Source: Alphaproteobacteria bacterium
GTDB taxonomy: Bacteria > Pseudomonadota > Alphaproteobacteria > Rhodobacterales > Rhodobacteraceae
NCBI GenBank assembly: GCA_030428025.1
Contig: JAUIBJ010000226.1
Coordinates: forward strand, 1-6,320
DNA length: 6,320 nt
Reading direction: 5' to 3'
Shown here: positions 6,188 to 6,320 of the stretch, one piece after another
Numbering within the stretch: position 1 is the first letter of the stretch
Layout: each line of letters opens with the position of its first letter
The notes under the pieces: model-generated
What the model was told of the DNA's origin: nothing
Database searches by the model: none
What the model saw: only the letters and a program-made list of their open reading frames with translations
Position numbers and translations under genes: made by a program

Positions 6188-6320
6188 CAGATACGGAAAG
6201 ACAGCCCGCGCGTCGCCGGGGCGGAGGCCGCAGGGCCCGCCTCAGCGCCCATGAGACAGCCACCGGCAATGAGGCGGTGCGCGCCGGGCTGGCCGGCGGG
6301 CGCTATGCCCCTCTGGACGA
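6184..6320 (+). CDS. MttB-family (trimethylamine:corrinoid methyltransferase-like) protein, N-terminal fragment
   Basis: Only the first 45 codons are in the window, so the assignment rests on the N-terminus. It begins MTDTERQPARRRGGGRRARL and later has GGRYAPLD: an Arg/Gly-rich leader followed by a GG-x-Y-x-P-L block, the pattern I recognise at the start of many alphaproteobacterial MttB-family proteins. Members of this family move a methyl group from a tertiary or quaternary amine (trimethylamine, glycine betaine, proline betaine, carnitine) to a corrinoid protein; the bacterial versions usually lack pyrrolysine and act on quaternary amines. The ATG overlaps the TGA of the dehydrogenase as ATGA, with GGAG (6173-6176) seven bases upstream, so the two are translationally coupled. 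The catalytic region and any partner corrinoid protein are outside the window. An unrelated Arg-rich N-terminus is the main alternative. Confidence 0.6.
   Translation, partial: MTDTERQPARRRGGGRRARLSAHETATGNEAVRAGLAGGRYAPLD

Noticed and set aside
1..6320. tRNA, rRNA, CRISPR, insertion sequence or phage features
   Set aside because: I saw no repeat arrays, transposase-like genes, terminal inverted repeats of an element or tRNA-like folds; genes fill almost the whole window.

Overview
The window looks like chromosomal DNA of a moderately halophilic or marine alphaproteobacterium, most likely of the Rhodobacteraceae/Roseobacter type. The genes are GC-rich, two divergent intergenic regions are AT-richer, and the ectoine genes are in the order ectABC followed by a specialised aspartokinase, next to a MarR-type ectR. 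The assignment is from gene content and protein character only; no search was run.

Left part (1-3245): an osmoprotectant synthesis module. On the minus strand, ectA (2008-2538), ectB (666-1952), ectC (260-661) and the 5' part of ask_ect (1-256, cut by the window edge) form one tightly packed operon. Together they make ectoine: Ask_Ect supplies aspartyl phosphate for L-aspartate semialdehyde, EctB transaminates this to L-2,4-diaminobutyrate, EctA acetylates that, and EctC closes the ring. No ectoine hydroxylase (ectD) lies between ectC and ask. A MarR regulator, probably EctR (2763-3245), is read divergently from ectA. The 224-bp gap between them carries three inverted repeats that are candidate operators.

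Right part (3263-6320): an amine-catabolism module. A BetI-like TetR regulator (minus strand, 3263-3907) faces away from a 690-residue enzyme of the trimethylamine/histamine dehydrogenase flavoprotein family (4115-6187). That gene overlaps by ATGA the start of a second gene (6184 to the window end), whose N-terminus resembles MttB-family trimethylamine:corrinoid methyltransferases. Between the regulator and the enzyme is a perfect 22-bp palindrome placed to control both divergent promoters. The flavoprotein keeps the flavin-attachment Cys, the Tyr/His/Asp active-site residues and the 4Fe-4S cysteines, but has lost two of the three aromatic substrate-bowl residues of trimethylamine dehydrogenase (Tyr to Glu, Trp to Asp). 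Its substrate is therefore probably another amine.

The most interesting part is the right-hand module: a regulated, probably aerobic system for breaking down an N-methylated or other cationic amine, of unknown substrate, beside a compatible-solute synthesis operon.
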